Source: Sabethes cyaneus (Eukaryota > Arthropoda > Insecta > Diptera > Culicidae). From it: 64,000 nucleotides of DNA. The translations under genes and the position numbers were made by a program. The notes beneath the pieces are model-generated. The model worked only from the letters and a program-made list of their open reading frames with translations. It ran no database searches and was not told the DNA's origin. The DNA lies in assembly GCF_943734655.1 (NCBI RefSeq), contig NC_071354.1, positions 40,448,744 to 40,512,743 on the forward strand, given 5' to 3'. Below, piece by piece: positions 1 through 12,119 of the stretch. The number at the start of each line of letters is the position of its first letter. The first letter of the stretch is position 1.

Positions 1-1456
1 AATTTACGAAAATCCTAACAAATACGACTAGAATCTCAGTGTAGTCGGAGCAGATAGAACAGAATCGATGGAAGGATCGCTGAGGTCGATAAATCTTGTT
101 CCGCATCTTATAGCGAAAGATGTCGAGTCGTATTTTATCACAGGAGGACGTTATAGTTTAGGCTTAGGCCATGCCCGGCCAGTACGATTGCGTCTGTGCT
201 TTATCAATAATTTTTTTGTTTCGCCCAGGGATGGAAAAAATCGCTTCTAGCGATCAAGATCATAGGAGCGATCAGATTCAGATTCATCAACATCACTACT
301 TGTAAGTGACAAACACTTTGTCGCGATCCGTACAGATTAGGACAAAACTCATTTCAGATCATGTTCATTGCATGATTGCGTTGAGAAATATAACAGATAT
401 AGACGATTGGTTGTGTGCATCGTCTGAATCGCAATACGAACAACATGTGTGTCCGCTTTATGGATCACCTATGTATGGTCTGTGCCAAAAGGGAATAAAT
501 AACAACATGTGTGACCTTTTTTCTCGCAGTTAGGTAAAATGTAACACTATGATCGACTGGTGAGACTGTTTAGAGCACAAAATCTTGTGATCAACGCTAA
601 AGATTCACTGTTTGTCACTCAGCTCATTCCGGCAATCAATGGAAATAAACATTGCACTATGGTCCAGGAAACCAAATTAGGTGGAATAAATTGTTTATTC
701 AGTAGTCGTTGATTTTAGATTGTTTACCGCTGCCGCTTTTTTTGGCATAAACTATTTTGGGGTGACCCTTAAATTAACCAAGATCCCGAAATTGTCTTCA
801 AAACGAAACAAGATAGAGCGATATTCACTTCAGCAATTTTATAGCTTTAAGTATTTTGGGTAATATTGAAGAAGACAGAATCCCTCTATCTCAAACCATT
901 TCCATATTTGGGCGATTTTCCTGAATCAAGTGAGTGTGACTCTGCTATTTTGGGATTTTTCTCCATAACTTTTTTATTTTACATTTCTCGTAAAACACTT
1001 CTTTAGATGACTTTTGAGGCTCAATAAGACGCAACTTTCGGTGAAAAAAGAAACTGGCTGTCTACTTTACTTGTACGCTGATATTAAATTTAGTGTTAAA
1101 AAAAGCCATTTTCAAATGTCAGTATCTTAGAAAGATGGAAGCAGAACTAAAATCGTTGATTGCGTTTGAAAGAACGTGATTTTCTATACATAATACCAAA
1201 AAATTGGAGAGGGGATTTTTGTCTATCTCAAATAAATCAACTTTGAATATGTGGGGTTTTAAAATAATAAGAGTAATTCTCGCTGAAACGGGGTCACTAC
1301 TGACACGAGGTCTTCAAATCTTCGAACTTTTGCGCTTAATTGGTTGAAAATGGTTAAAAGATAAGAATTACACTTATAATACCTCGAAATAGTGGACCCC
1401 TAACAGTTTCATAAAAAGTTGAAGTTGGAGCAAACCTTGAGATCTATATCATGAGA
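1..1456. other. Non-coding, unclassified DNA
   Basis: No protein family is recognisable here. The open frames are short (60-75 codons), lack recognisable motifs and are AT-biased. From about 700 to 1380 the text has the style of old dispersed insect repeats (AT-rich, many short homopolymers), but I see no second copy in this window, so it is left unclassified. Confidence 0.5.
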
Positions 1457-2559
1457 TCTATACCCATAAAAATGGATTTCTGTCTGTCTGTCCCTGTGTT
1501 CCTTATAGAATCAAAAACTACCGATCGGAGTGAAAATTTGCATGTAGGAGTTTTTGGGGCATGGGAAGGTTCTTATGATGGTTAGAAACCCCCCCACCCA
1601 CTAAGAGGGGTGGGAGCTCCCATACAAATGAAACACAAATTTCTGCATAACTCGAGAACTAATCAGGGATATGGAACAAAATTTTCATATGGGTGTTTTT
1701 GAAGACAAGAATTTTTTCTATGGTGAATTGAAACCTCTCCCGACTTTAGCAGGGGGAGCTCCTATACAAATGAAATACAAATTTCCTCATAACTCGAGAA
1801 CTAATCAAGCAAATGGAACCAAATTTGGCATGTGGGGGGTTTTGGAGGCAGACATTTTTTAAATGATGGTTTGAGACCCGTCACCCCTGTGGTAGGGGGA
1901 TAAGGACTCTCATACAAATAAAACAGAAATTTCTGCGTAACTCAAAAACTAATCGAACTCGAGAAATTTTAGACTCTTTCATAAAACATTAGTCAATAAC
2001 AAGACCACCAAAAACTATCAATAGTAACATTAAATAATTCAGCGCGAGACGGCCACAGGCCGCGAGTGTCGCCGGCCACTACGGGGGGCAGTCCCCCGTA
2101 GAAATCACCTCTATCTAGGTTTATTTATTTTCCTAGATCTGCTGACCTCTATTACTTTCCTTCAGTTTGGTCACCCTTGCGAAATGGTACTTTCTACGAA
2201 AAGATTTTCCGTGAAATGGTACATTCCGCGAAAGGTTTTTCGCGAAATGGTATTCTGCGAAACTCTATATTCCGCGTTATGGTCAACAGAGAATTGGTGT
2301 TCCGCAAAATGGTATTCGGCGAAATGGTTTGTAATGATGGCGAATATTTAAATGCTATCCGCTTTATTTTATCAGGCTAAGCAATGGGGGGGGGGGGTTG
2401 TTTTCTATTTTACTGTGAGGAAAATTTATATATTAAAACACCCATGAACTCCTCAGAAACTTGCAAAACTCGAGATTGTGATAAAGGTCATCTGAGATTC
2501 AGGATTTATGTACAACACAGTTTAGTTTGTGGCAAAACGAAGTTTGTTGGGTCAGCTAG
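1457..2559 (+). mobile_element. Helitron-like non-autonomous element, copy 1
   Basis: One end reads A|TCTATACCCATAAAAATGG followed by a short GTCT run. The other reads GGGTCAGCTAG|T, so the boundaries fit the Helitron rule A|TC...CTAG|T. A short imperfect hairpin (GCAAA/TTTGT, one wobble) lies about 11 bases before CTAG. Inside are degenerate repeats of roughly 110-130 bp built on 'catacaaatgaaacacaaatttc', a block shared with the copies at 17588 and 59555 (ends about 2110), and a GCGAAATGGTA minisatellite. No transposase is present. Helitron assignment is inference from ends and internal minisatellites; the repeat family itself is certain because four copies occur in the window. Confidence 0.6.
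2179..2325 (+). repeat. GCGAAATGGTA minisatellite
   Basis: About seven degenerate units of roughly 20 bp, each centred on 'gcgaaatggtA/T' followed by 'ttc' or 'cattcc'. The same minisatellite in reverse orientation lies inside the fourth Helitron-like copy at about 60100-60190, so it belongs to the element and not to the flank. Confidence 0.75.
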
Positions 2560-2565
2560 TATTTC

Positions 2566-3075
2566 ATAAATTTGCCATGAAACAATTAACAAATGGCCCG
2601 GTTCTGCAAAGAAGAAGAACAGGTCTTTCAAATACAGTGAAATTTTTTTGGCGGCCATCTTGTATTTGGTCGCCATATTGGATTTTATCAAAAAATCGCC
2701 GTTGTCATCATGAGTCCTCCAACCGATTTTTATTTTAAGACCACCATTGGAAAGCTGAGAAAAATGCTACAAGAAACATTCATAAAATTAGGGGTGCAAT
2801 GGCATTGACTGAATAAAACAACCAGTTATTTGTAGCAAGGTTCACAATTTTCATACAAACGACACGAGTTTGTAAAGAGGAAAGATAGGGTTTATGAAGA
2901 AAGTGAAAAAAATGGCGGCCATCTTGGATTTGTTCGCCATGTTGGATTTTATAAAAAAAATAGCCGTTTTCGCCATGTTCCCTTAACCGATTTTAATTTC
3001 AAGACCACCATTTTGCTGATTTTCCTGAAAGCTGATAAAAAATACTATAACAAACATTCATCAAGTTAGGTATGC
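2566..3075. repeat. Diverged tandem pair, about 264-bp unit
   Basis: Two units with matching landmarks 264 bp apart: 'gcggccatctt' at 2651 and 2915, then 'ttggattttat', 'aaccgatttt', 'aagaccaccatt' and 'acattcat' in the same order. The units differ at many positions, so the duplication is old. No coding function is apparent. Confidence 0.75.
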
Positions 3076-3930
3076 AACTATAAAAGTTAACGAGTTGCGC
3101 CATAACTCTGGAACGCCTTGACTGTTCTTCATCAAACTTAGCGTACATGTTTCTTGACATAAGTAAATCAGATCAGCACAGGGGGTTAACAAAAGGTGGT
3201 GGTCGCTAAAATGAGGTGGAGATACAAATAAGTAAAAGTGGCTATTGTTTTCTTGCATGGTATGGTAGACAGAGTAATGAAATCAAATGTGTTTCATAGT
3301 ATCATAGAGTAGAATAAGACGTGAAGCGGAAATAGCGGAAAATTAGATGAAGCATTGAAGCAACACTTACTAGGTTTGTAAATAATTTCGTTTTACCAAG
3401 CTAAGGGATCCGCGCGTAATAGCAGTTTAGTGTGCCACCATCGCTGGTGGAATTGCGTTATTTTTAGACACAAACTGTGTCTCGTCGACGTCAACTACCG
3501 AATGAGAAGTTTAAATAGTTTTCTACCCGCTACGGGAATTTCCGTAATTCGCGCATAGTTTCTGCTATACTCGCGAGTGTATAGCCTCATAGCAACTTTC
3601 TGCACAGCCCGCCCGCGAAGCCAAAGCTCACGAACTATCAACAGGTCGTCAACAGAACAGTAAACAATTTATTCCTTTCTGGTTTTCTGGACCACAGTGC
3701 ATTGATAACATGGTTATGGTAAACCTGACTGTTGAATCCATAACAATACTGGCTGATGATGTGGAAAAAGGCCTCGCAGTTCACTCCTAAATGGCATTGT
3801 TTACACAGCTTTTTCACTTTCATTGCCAGTTGATTCGTAACTATTGTGCAACCTCATTATCATAATAAACAGCTGAACTTAAATAACTTTGATCGCGATA
3901 GGACGTTAACGACAACCCTTTTTTTTTCCA
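3076..3930. other. Non-coding, unclassified DNA
   Basis: No recognisable gene or paired repeat. Short open frames on both strands carry no known motif. Confidence 0.45.
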
Positions 3931-3934
3931 TGTG

Positions 3935-4407
3935 TGGACTCATTACTGCGACCAGTATAGTTGATCTATTGTAATATCGCCCGAGTGTTTGCTGTACGAC
4001 CTGCACTGCATTTCTTTTTGCTATAATCGCTATTGAGTGAGCGATATGCTTATTAAATTTATGCGTGCTTGTGTGTATTGGGGTTTACCCTTCCTTCAAA
4101 ACTTGATCTACTTTACCCACTTATTCCTCGCTACCAGCACTATCCCATATTATAGCCGTCCCTGGCGAGGACTCATTCGTACCTCTGACCAGTACACTTA
4201 ACTATAGGAGGGACATTTGCACTGTCAGGAGGCTTCAGTGGATAAATATAAAGAATTCAGCATGAAGGAAGGGTATATGGAGGGGCCTGAGAATAAACCC
4301 ATGCTAAAGTCTTTTGACATCGAATGGCTTGATTCTACTAAGATTCGAACCCACGACCACTCGCTTGTCAAAGCAGACTCGGTAACCTTGCGGCTACGGA
4401 GCCCCCC
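3935..4407 (-). mobile_element. tRNA-headed SINE-like repeat, copy 1
   Basis: Read on the minus strand, the head starts GGGGGCTCCGTAGCCGCAAGG and contains a B-box-like GGTTCGAATCT (4341-4351 on the plus strand), about 60 bases from an A-box-like TAGCCGCAAGG. This spacing is typical of an internal RNA polymerase III promoter derived from a tRNA. The body runs to about 3935 and matches the second copy at 57655-58232 in the same order, including the 'tgcatttc' and 'cgatatgcttatt'-like blocks. The length of about 470 bp is long for a SINE, so a tRNA-fused composite repeat is possible. Confidence 0.65.
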
Positions 4408-7400
4408 TTACGACAACCCTTACTCAATTACTTTGGTCGGTGGAGTTTCAAATCTTTTTTTTAGCGTTTTACTAAGCAACTCAACAGCTACAAATTCCAA
4501 AGTAAGTCATTTGATTCCCACGAATGTAAAAACGTTTACTGTATTCTAAGCTCAACTTTCCTTCCCGTTGGTGTTTTTCTTCCGCACAATGGCTTTGACA
4601 ATTCATTTAAATATCTAACCAATACACACTGCTAATACTAATGACCGTACGTAACCCGTGTAACCTCCGCACGCAATCAAACCCCCGAGCGCACACACTG
4701 CAATCACGTACGCTCAATAAAAAATCGTAAAAGGCTATCGAAACGCACAGAACAACCGACGACGACGGGTCAACCGATGGTTCAGGCAATTTACATAACA
4801 TCCATCTCATTACGGGAATCGAAAGAAGACGAAGAAGAAGAAAAAAACCATTGACTTCTTCCGCTTTCAGCGAACAGTTTCGATTTCGATCAATTATTCA
4901 TGATAGACCATCATCGTACAACTATTCGGCCGGCTGTTTTACAAGCTCTTATATGGGTAGGTCGCGTGGCGAATCATCGTGCCCTGGTGGACCCTTACCT
5001 GGTGACAAGGCACCGGCTAAAACGGCGAGGGTATATGGTGCCCTATCGGATATTGAAAAACTCGAAGGAAGTAACCTAATGGGTGAATCTCCGAAAAAGA
5101 AAGTCGGCGTCGATAAACTTTTACGACTCGACAGTCCCCGAAGAAGAAAAAATTTGTATGATTGATAGAGGCATAAATAATGCGCTTTAATTGATCGTTA
5201 AACAATGTTTCATGGATGTTGGCATTCAATGTTCGAAGTTCTAAAACGATTTTCATTTTCAGTTAATAATTCAGGGCTCGTTAGGATGTTGTGATCAGCA
5301 AATGAGGTGTCTTATCAACCGATTGTCCGGGCTGGTTCATGTTGCTCCGGAGACAACTAGCACATAATTTTCGAGATAATTTATGACACATTTCATCCTG
5401 ACCGGGCGGTGGATGCTCGCGAATGTGTGACCACAGCACGTACCGAATTGAATCCAAAAGGTTCGAACAACAGACATACACGGCCTTTACGATCGGCCGT
5501 CTGGTGTCCTGCTGACTCCCAGCCGGTATGGGGTCTTTTCAGTCAGACGCCCATTTACTTCGTAGTTGGAGGTTGCGGTAGAATGGTCACCCGCTTAGAA
5601 GTTCTGCTTGAGATCTTATTTGTGCGAAACAGGTTCGGTGCTGGACAGTGAATTTAGACGTCGCATCCAAGAAGCGCCATCAACTGTCCCGCTCGATCTG
5701 TGACGATCGTTCAGTTATTGAATTTTTATGAGATCATTACGGTCTGCTTCATAATGATCATTTTGCTGTAACTTCCTTTACGAAGCTAAATCTAATTAGG
5801 CAAAATCTCGCGCCATGGGAAAAAAATCAAACATCCAGTAGTGAGATCGGTTGGATTTGATTTCGAATCGAAATTGCAGAGTAGTAGGATGATGAAACTT
5901 TTTGTTTCGTATTATCATACTGGGAAAATCAATAATATCCAGCCAAACGCAAGTCACTTTCACCCGAAATTTTAGTGCAAGTGGTGATTGTTTGCCCCTA
6001 CAATCGCCGGATCGAAGGTACAAATTAGAAGTCGGAAAGCCCTCGAGCACCGATATACGGGTGTTCCGCGTTCGTAACGTCTCTGACAGTTCGACTTTTC
6101 TCATGTGGTCGATCGACAAGGCTGCGTGACTTACTGCAGCCGGGCTTATACGCTGGCTGGCTGACGTCTGTTAATGAACACACAGCCTCTGTCAGCCCGC
6201 GGGCGGGAGGAAGCGACCAACCTTTGCCGCCGCACACGCTTTCAGTCATCATCTTCTGCGGGACTTTCTCGCGTGCGAAAACTTTGCAGCGATCGCTTTT
6301 ACGGGCGACACAATGGACAACAAACCAATAAGTATAGGGTCAGCATGTAACCTCAGCTTTTTCCTCCCGCAAGCAATTGAACCCCAGTTAATTCGATGGC
6401 ATTGCGATGTGTGTCTGTCTGGCTGGCGAGCCGAATGTTAGAAGCGCGAGTTGAACATTTCTTTTGTAGTCTGTCTCGAAAAGGTAGAAACTTTCTACGA
6501 CTTAGTTGCTGTCGCGATGACGGTGCTGACGTTCACGATCAGCTTGTCGATGGGGGCCGCATTGATTGGATATACAAACCCTTTCAAAGCGGGAGTTCAA
6601 CCTTAAACCAATTCAAATTGAAAATTGTTAAAGCAAATGGTAAATCTCTGAAATTTGTAAAAATTTAAATTCCTTCAATTTGCATAAATTCTAAAATTTC
6701 AAAATTAATTCCACTCACAGTCCCAGTTAGGTTACCATAATCCCACCAGCCTTCCGGTGGAGTATGGAACTGCTTGTAGCTGTCCCAATGCAGTAAGTAC
6801 TAACTTCAAATATTGAAAGGAAAACTCACTTACAGCAGAAAAACTAAATTGCACGAAGATGAGCAACCGCTTTCCATTTCTACCGAGAGGTTCCCAATGT
6901 CGGATTAGCATCGGCAACAGTGCCAATAATTTTTCGTAATATACTTCATCACTTGTCCTCACGCCCTGGTCCGCTTCTCCGAAGCATTGAAATGCTCCTG
7001 CCGACCAGGCCAGCCAGCCAGCGTTGGCCTCCATAAACAGTTGGTTGGCAGTTGGTTCGGAGAAAATATCCCCTCGGGTTCCGGGGGATTGTTCGGACTA
7101 TGTTTTGATGTTTGGTTTCGGTTCGTTTTCCCGTCGAAGCTCTGAACTTTAGTTTATTTATGCATGATTCGGGCAAATAAAGAAAATTATTAAATTGCTT
7201 ACTGGCTTGCTGGCCGTTTTTCTTCGGCGAGCGATGTGCTGAGCCGTCGTCGGTCGGGGTGCCTTGGACGGTTGCCACTATCGTCGGTTAGCGATCTTGC
7301 CTTCCAGTTGAAGATGAGTTATTGAATTGCCATTTAGAGGAAGGAGAAGCAAGAGCAAAACGGTACGTCCCGATGATGCCACTAGCGAAACTAGCTGTAA

Positions 7401-9087
7401 GCACACAATGCAATACTAGGAAGGGTCGACCCAGCAGAAGTCGTGGTCACGGACGGCGAAAGTAAACGCGCCGATGCTTCGATGTTGTATGTGAATAGAA
7501 CAATGAACCGATAACTAGTGGATTAAACTTTCTTTTTCCGAGCGTGGCAGTGGTAATGAAAACGAGTACTTTAAAGGTTTGTTCCGTCATCATCCCCCGC
7601 CTGAACCCCCCCAACACCGGAAGAAATAAGTATTGGTTTCCTTTTCTGCAACAACCGGTGTGACGGTGACCTATCGGAAAATTACCTGCTATCGGAGCTT
7701 TCTTGTCGCTTCGGTGGTACACAGTTCTCACGGGTTTACTGCTTGGCTGTGCAATTTATGAGAAAAACTTTTACCTTGCCCATGAAGAAAAGTGAAACTT
7801 TAGGAAAATTTATCGTGAAACACAAACTTTCATTATCTTCCCAACAAGGCAAGGTACGGAGGATTTTCCCAAGCCAATCGACGGTCCCCGCAGGCGGCTC
7901 ATAAGTTCCCATAAATACCTGCCCGTGCAGTGCGTCATCGCCGCCGGCCTGCGGGCGAGCTTCCCCAGAGACCAATTAATCCAATTTACGCTGACCATAA
8001 AATGAAAAACCTAATTTCCGAATGTCCTCCACGGGACAGTCTGGCCATTTGTTTGCCCGTCAAATCGAAACAATTTACTACCGATTTTACGACCTTGCGA
8101 ATTTCCCCCGCCCTTGCCGCACGTTCATTCGGCATCACGTGACGATTCCTTAATTTGATGATCAGTGCATTTATTGCCCTGAAACATGTGTTATTCGATC
8201 GTTTTGGAGCTCGAGGTTCTCCGCACTTTGGCATTCGGTGGAAATGACAGCGACCTCCCATTTGAGTCCCACTGTTCTCGACTGTCGTGGCAGCTAGTGG
8301 GGACTGCATGCTTAACGATTTGTTTGAAGAGTGTCCTGCTGCTTTCCGATTGTACCTTATTGCTCTGCTGTTTCTGCAATACGATGCGTTTGTGTTAATC
8401 CAAGGGAGGCCAAAGCTGGCGTTTTATGGTGGTAACCATTACGGTGTCCGGATTGCTGGTTAGCAAGTTGCATGCCCGAACCGGGCAAGTCGGCTGTCGG
8501 CAGTAAATTAGCAGTGTAATTGATACCAAGGTAAGGCGGTTGTGCCAAAATTTATGATTAAATTATCAGCCATTGAAATCGATATCGACAATGAGACTGT
8601 GTGTCGATGCACCTGTCTCTCCGGGAGGAAATACCTACTGAGAAATCGCTTGTTCGTTATGTTATTTAAGATTGTTTAAGCTTTAAGAACCTAAAGCAAA
8701 ACATGTTTGCGAGAATCATACTGAGTTTCGTTTCCCCCCTCTTGTGGTAGAATGTGGAAATTTACTGTGTATTAATTAAATTTGGAAGAATGCTAGTGTT
8801 TTTTTTATTACTTTAATTTTATTTTTTTCTGATTGATACTTACACGTACTTTATTTATGCATTAACTGATACTTGTTTTAAATCAGTTAAACGAACGAAT
8901 TAAACAGGATATCTTTTATTACTATTCGGAATACACGTGTTTTTTGTGAGTTTTGTAAATGGTGTTTTAAAACTTTTTCAATGTTGCAAACAAGCGTTGG
9001 ACTAAATAAAAGTAATATTTTTATCATTTTTCATTTATTTATTATGTGACCTTGTGACCAATGCTTATCGACATTGATTGCAGGATT
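4408..9087. other. Long stretch without recognisable genes
   Basis: About 4.7 kb with mixed composition and scattered CpG-richer segments (around 5000-5600, 6150-6320, 7200-7300, 7900-8120). The longest frames are 100-110 codons, overlap each other on both strands, and show no domain I recognise. A 104-codon frame at 4851-5165 has a Lys/Arg-rich end but no family match. Regulatory or unspliced intronic DNA is possible; nothing in the text proves it. Confidence 0.4.
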
Positions 9088-9280
9088 CCCAAGTAGCGCA
9101 CTTTAGGTCCATTTAGTTGAAGCAACCGGATTACGACTGAAATTAGTCATATTTCGGTTACCACAACACCTTTGTAACAACCGTGGATGGTTGTAAAACA
9201 ATAGTAAACTAAATTCAGTTGTTTGTCGAACAGCCGATAAATTTGACAAAAAAGTATTTACTATGGTACAGATCCCAAGC
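9088..9280 (+). mobile_element. MITE fragment with CCCAAGTAGCGC end
   Basis: The left end CCCAAGTAGCGCAC nearly matches the end of the 1,753-bp element at 42981 (CCCAAGTAGCAC). Inside are GGTTACC and 'actgaaattagtcat', which resemble the 107-bp MITE at 58098. No matching inverted end is visible on the right, so the copy looks truncated and its right limit is approximate. Confidence 0.4.
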
Positions 9281-9383
9281 AACAATGTAAGTTTTATTGT
9301 ATTGTGTGTGGCCTACAAGACCGATTTTGGTCTTAAATGCCATCATAAGAGTGTAATAAAACCCGAAATGTCATATGTGTTGG

Positions 9384-9495
9384 ATTTTAGGGCAGCATTC
9401 GATACAGTCAGGTGCGAACAGTTACGGCAGATAACGCACGAGACCGGTTTTCCGGACAAATTGATGCGGCTGATCAAAACTGCCTTGGAGCGAGT
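9384..9495 (+). pseudogene. RTE-like reverse transcriptase scrap
   Basis: A reading of about 37 codons contains LDFRAAFDTV and FPDKLMRLIKTALE. This is the RT palm motif region (FxAAFD, then the FP.KL..LI segment) of the endonuclease-reverse transcriptase family also seen at 38105, 49760 and 61342. It ends where a Jockey-like remnant begins on the opposite strand, so it is an isolated fragment. Confidence 0.65.
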
Positions 9496-10660
9496 GATGT
9501 AGCGGATGAACATTTTCTGAACTCGTTCAATCCTGTTGATGTGAATGGTTTGGTATTGTGCCCAAACTTAAACTCCCTACTCTAGAATGCTTCGTACCAG
9601 GCAGCAATATAGCGTCTTTAAGTAGTATATGTTGCTGAATTGCTAAGTGTTGCGCTTGATGAAACCTAACACAGCGAATGCTTTTGCCACACATGATGAG
9701 ATATGCTCCAAGAAGGTTAACTTACTGTCCAATGTGATACCCAAATATTTGACGGTCTGCACTCTGTCCAGGTCAGTTGATGACATCGTGTAATTGAAAT
9801 AGATTAGATTGCGCTGCAGAGTGAACGTTATGATGTGACACTTTCTAACGTTAGCTTCCATTCCATTTATTGCACACCATTCCAGAAGCAGACCAATGTC
9901 TTCCTGGAGTGCGATACAATCATCAACTGAAGCAATCGCACGGAAGAACTTGAGATCATCGGCGAACATAAATTTCGGTGCTTTGAGCAAGTTGCAAAAC
10001 AAAGAGCAGCGGACCCAGGTGGCTGCCCTGTGGAACGCCAGAGCAGATATTAAACGGCCGGGACAAGGTGCCTCCAATTCGTACAGATGCGCTTCGGTTA
10101 CTCTGGTATAAAGAAATCCACGTTGTCAACCAATCGGGAAAACCGCTCTGTTTCAGCTTTTCTACGACAAGTATATGCGGTACACGGTACACGAAAGCAT
10201 TTGAGAAGTCCACATATACAGCGTCGACATGCACTCTTTTTTCGACGCTACCTATTAGTGAGGAGACATACGACATCATATTGGTAATTGTAAATCGCTT
10301 TTTCATAAACCCATGATGAACGTGAGGGTACACTGCATCCAGGATTAAACATTCTAGGACTTTTGGAAGACTGCTGAGGATAGATATTGCTGTGTAGTTC
10401 TCCACGTCATGAATGTTTCCGGACTCATGAATGGGTATAATCGTAGCGGATTTGCAGCAAGTAGGGAAAACACCTTCGCTGAGTGATTTGTTAAAGATAA
10501 TGCTCAAAGGAGCTGCAAGGGACTCCGCGCAAATTTTAAAGAGAACGGGCGGGAGACAATCGGGTCCAGAGCCTTTTGAAACATCCAGTGACCGAAGTTT
10601 AACAAGGATCGTTTGGCGAGAATGACACGAGCGGAATGTTCTCTTCGATATCATTATTAG
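9496..10660 (-). pseudogene. Jockey-like non-LTR reverse transcriptase remnant
   Basis: Minus-strand frames give, in order: a linker with KGSGPDCLPPVLFK, the palm start PIHESGNIHDVENYTAISILS, AVYVDFSNAF, SGVPQGSHLGPLLFV, then (after a frameshift near 9990-10010) FADDLKFF and VKYLGITLDSKLTF, and finally degenerate RIERVQKMFIRY near 9510. This is the order of motifs in the RT domain of Jockey-group ORF2 proteins, which copy element RNA into DNA by target-primed reverse transcription. FADD, the catalytic motif, is retained, but stops and at least one frameshift make it non-functional. The N-terminal endonuclease is absent, consistent with 5' truncation. Clade assignment within the I/Jockey/CR1 group is by motif style only. 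Confidence 0.85.
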
Positions 10661-10832
10661 AAACTTTGGGACAGCCGAGGCATTCTACGCCAGACTACAA
10701 ACAGAAGCTAGCATTGTGCAACAAATCGATGCGTCGAAAACCAAATATTTGGTAGGAAGAGGCTTCAGAAAAAAACAACGTTTGCATCCCACGGATAGTG
10801 ACTGTTGACGGTGATAAATTGGAAGTTGTTGA

Positions 10833-11360
10833 TCTATCTATCTATCTATCTATATATAAAAATGAAATGCTGTCCGTGTGTCCGGTGTAGACTCGCAAAC
10901 CGCTCGACAGATTTTGATGAAACTTGGCACACACATAGCGTATGATGTGAGGAATGTTGTTGGCATGGTTTGAGACACCTCCCCCTCTAGAAGGGTAGGC
11001 TCTCATACAAATGAAACACAAATTTCTCCATAACTCGGGAACTAATCAAGCAAACGGAACTAAATTTGGCATGTGAAGGTTTTTGGAGGCAGGAAATTTT
11101 TTATATGGTAGTTTGAGAACCCTCTTTCCTCTACGAGGGGGGGGGGCGGAGTTCCCATACAAATAAAACACAAATTACCTCATAACTCGACTATTAATCA
11201 AGCAAATGAATTTGGAGATTACTGAAGGTAGATTTTTTTTCTATGGCGGATTGAGACCCCTCTCCGCTCTGGAAGGGGGAAGGCTCTCATACAATTTAAA
11301 TAGAAATTTTTGCAATATTCAAAAAGTAACCGAACTCGAAAAATTTTAGATTCTTCCAGA
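10833..11360 (+). mobile_element. Helitron-like element, copy 2 (5' part only)
   Basis: Begins in an ATCTATCTATC microsatellite running into 'tatatataaaaatg', the same style of end as copies 1, 3 and 4. It continues with three degenerate 'catacaaatgaaacacaaatttc' units and stops in 'gaactcgaaaaattttaga', which in copy 1 sits mid-element. The CTAG end and the minisatellite are missing. Confidence 0.65.
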
Positions 11361-11614
11361 GAAAAATCAGAGGGGTTGTGCACAAGGCACGACGGCATAG
11401 GTGACGTAGGAGTCTCTTTGTAGCATTAGTATTCTTCATGTATACAAGCTACATACGTAACGTTTATCAAAGTAGTAACATTGTATACATTCCATCCTCA
11501 ACCGATTTTGGAGTTACATCCATGAATTGATTGAATCTATTTTATTAAAATGAAACCAGGTCACACTAAACCAAACAGTAAATAATTTTTTATGATCTGT
11601 TTGTTTTTACGTTG
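11361..11614. other. Non-coding spacer
   Basis: AT-rich DNA between the truncated Helitron-like copy and the histone remnants. No feature recognised. Confidence 0.4.
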
Positions 11615-11930
11615 AATAGTGCTCTTGCTCTGGTAATCGGTAGACGGCACGCGCGAGTTTTCAAAAAGTTGAAAATTTTGCGAAACTTTTCTACGGCTTA
11701 CAAAAGAACACTGATAATAAAGCATTTACAGACGTTTTGCAGACGTTTTGGAAGTCGCAGAAAATGTCGCCCGTGACCAGAAAACTTATTTCCGTCATTT
11801 GTTGGTCGTCCGCAACGGCAAAAAATTCAACTTATGCCTCGTTGTCTGTGTTATTATGGTATTAACTGGGCAAGAAAATATAATAAACTCTTCAATCGTT
11901 GTGTGGCCCTTAAAACGACCGAATGTTTGA
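11615..11930 (+). pseudogene. Old histone H2A pseudogene
   Basis: The strongest part is 11745-11835, reading VLEVAENVARDQKT, then RHLLVVRN, which lines up with the H2A segment VLELAGNAARDNKKT...RHLQLAIRN (second half of the histone fold, alpha-2 to alpha-3). Downstream codons keep the spacing to the H2A tail: IVVWPLKR matches the AVLLPKK region. Upstream, a weaker colinear match (GRRHARVFKK for GRIHRLLRK) extends to about 11625. There are stops, an 11-bp duplication ('cagacgttttg' twice, 11729-11750) and many substitutions. It lies tail to tail with a clearer H2A copy at 12120. It could be a processed or a dead histone-cluster copy; neither a poly(A) tail nor a histone stem-loop is evident. 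Confidence 0.65.
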
Positions 11931-12119
11931 TTATCATAACTCCAGCTTGCAATAAGCTTGCACTAAAGCACTTAACGTAATTCTCTGTTCGGTAAATCGG
12001 TATACCGATAACCGCAAACCAGGCACGGCTTGTTGCAACGGACCACCGGAATGCCTCAGCTATGCGATCGACGAAGCCGTTCGTGTATGGTCCTGAGCCA
12101 CGATGAAATACCACTTCAA

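Noticed and set aside
4330..4407. Functional tRNA gene on the minus strand
   Set aside because: The tRNA-like head continues into a repeat body shared with 57655-58232, so it is SINE-like.
4851..5165. 104-codon frame with basic C-terminus, possible exon
   Set aside because: No recognisable domain, no splice evidence, and similar-length chance frames surround it.
5281..5481. Minus-strand frame with Cys-x2-Cys words resembling a zinc-finger-associated domain
   Set aside because: Cysteine spacing and surrounding residues do not fit the family; overlapping frames on the other strand are as long.
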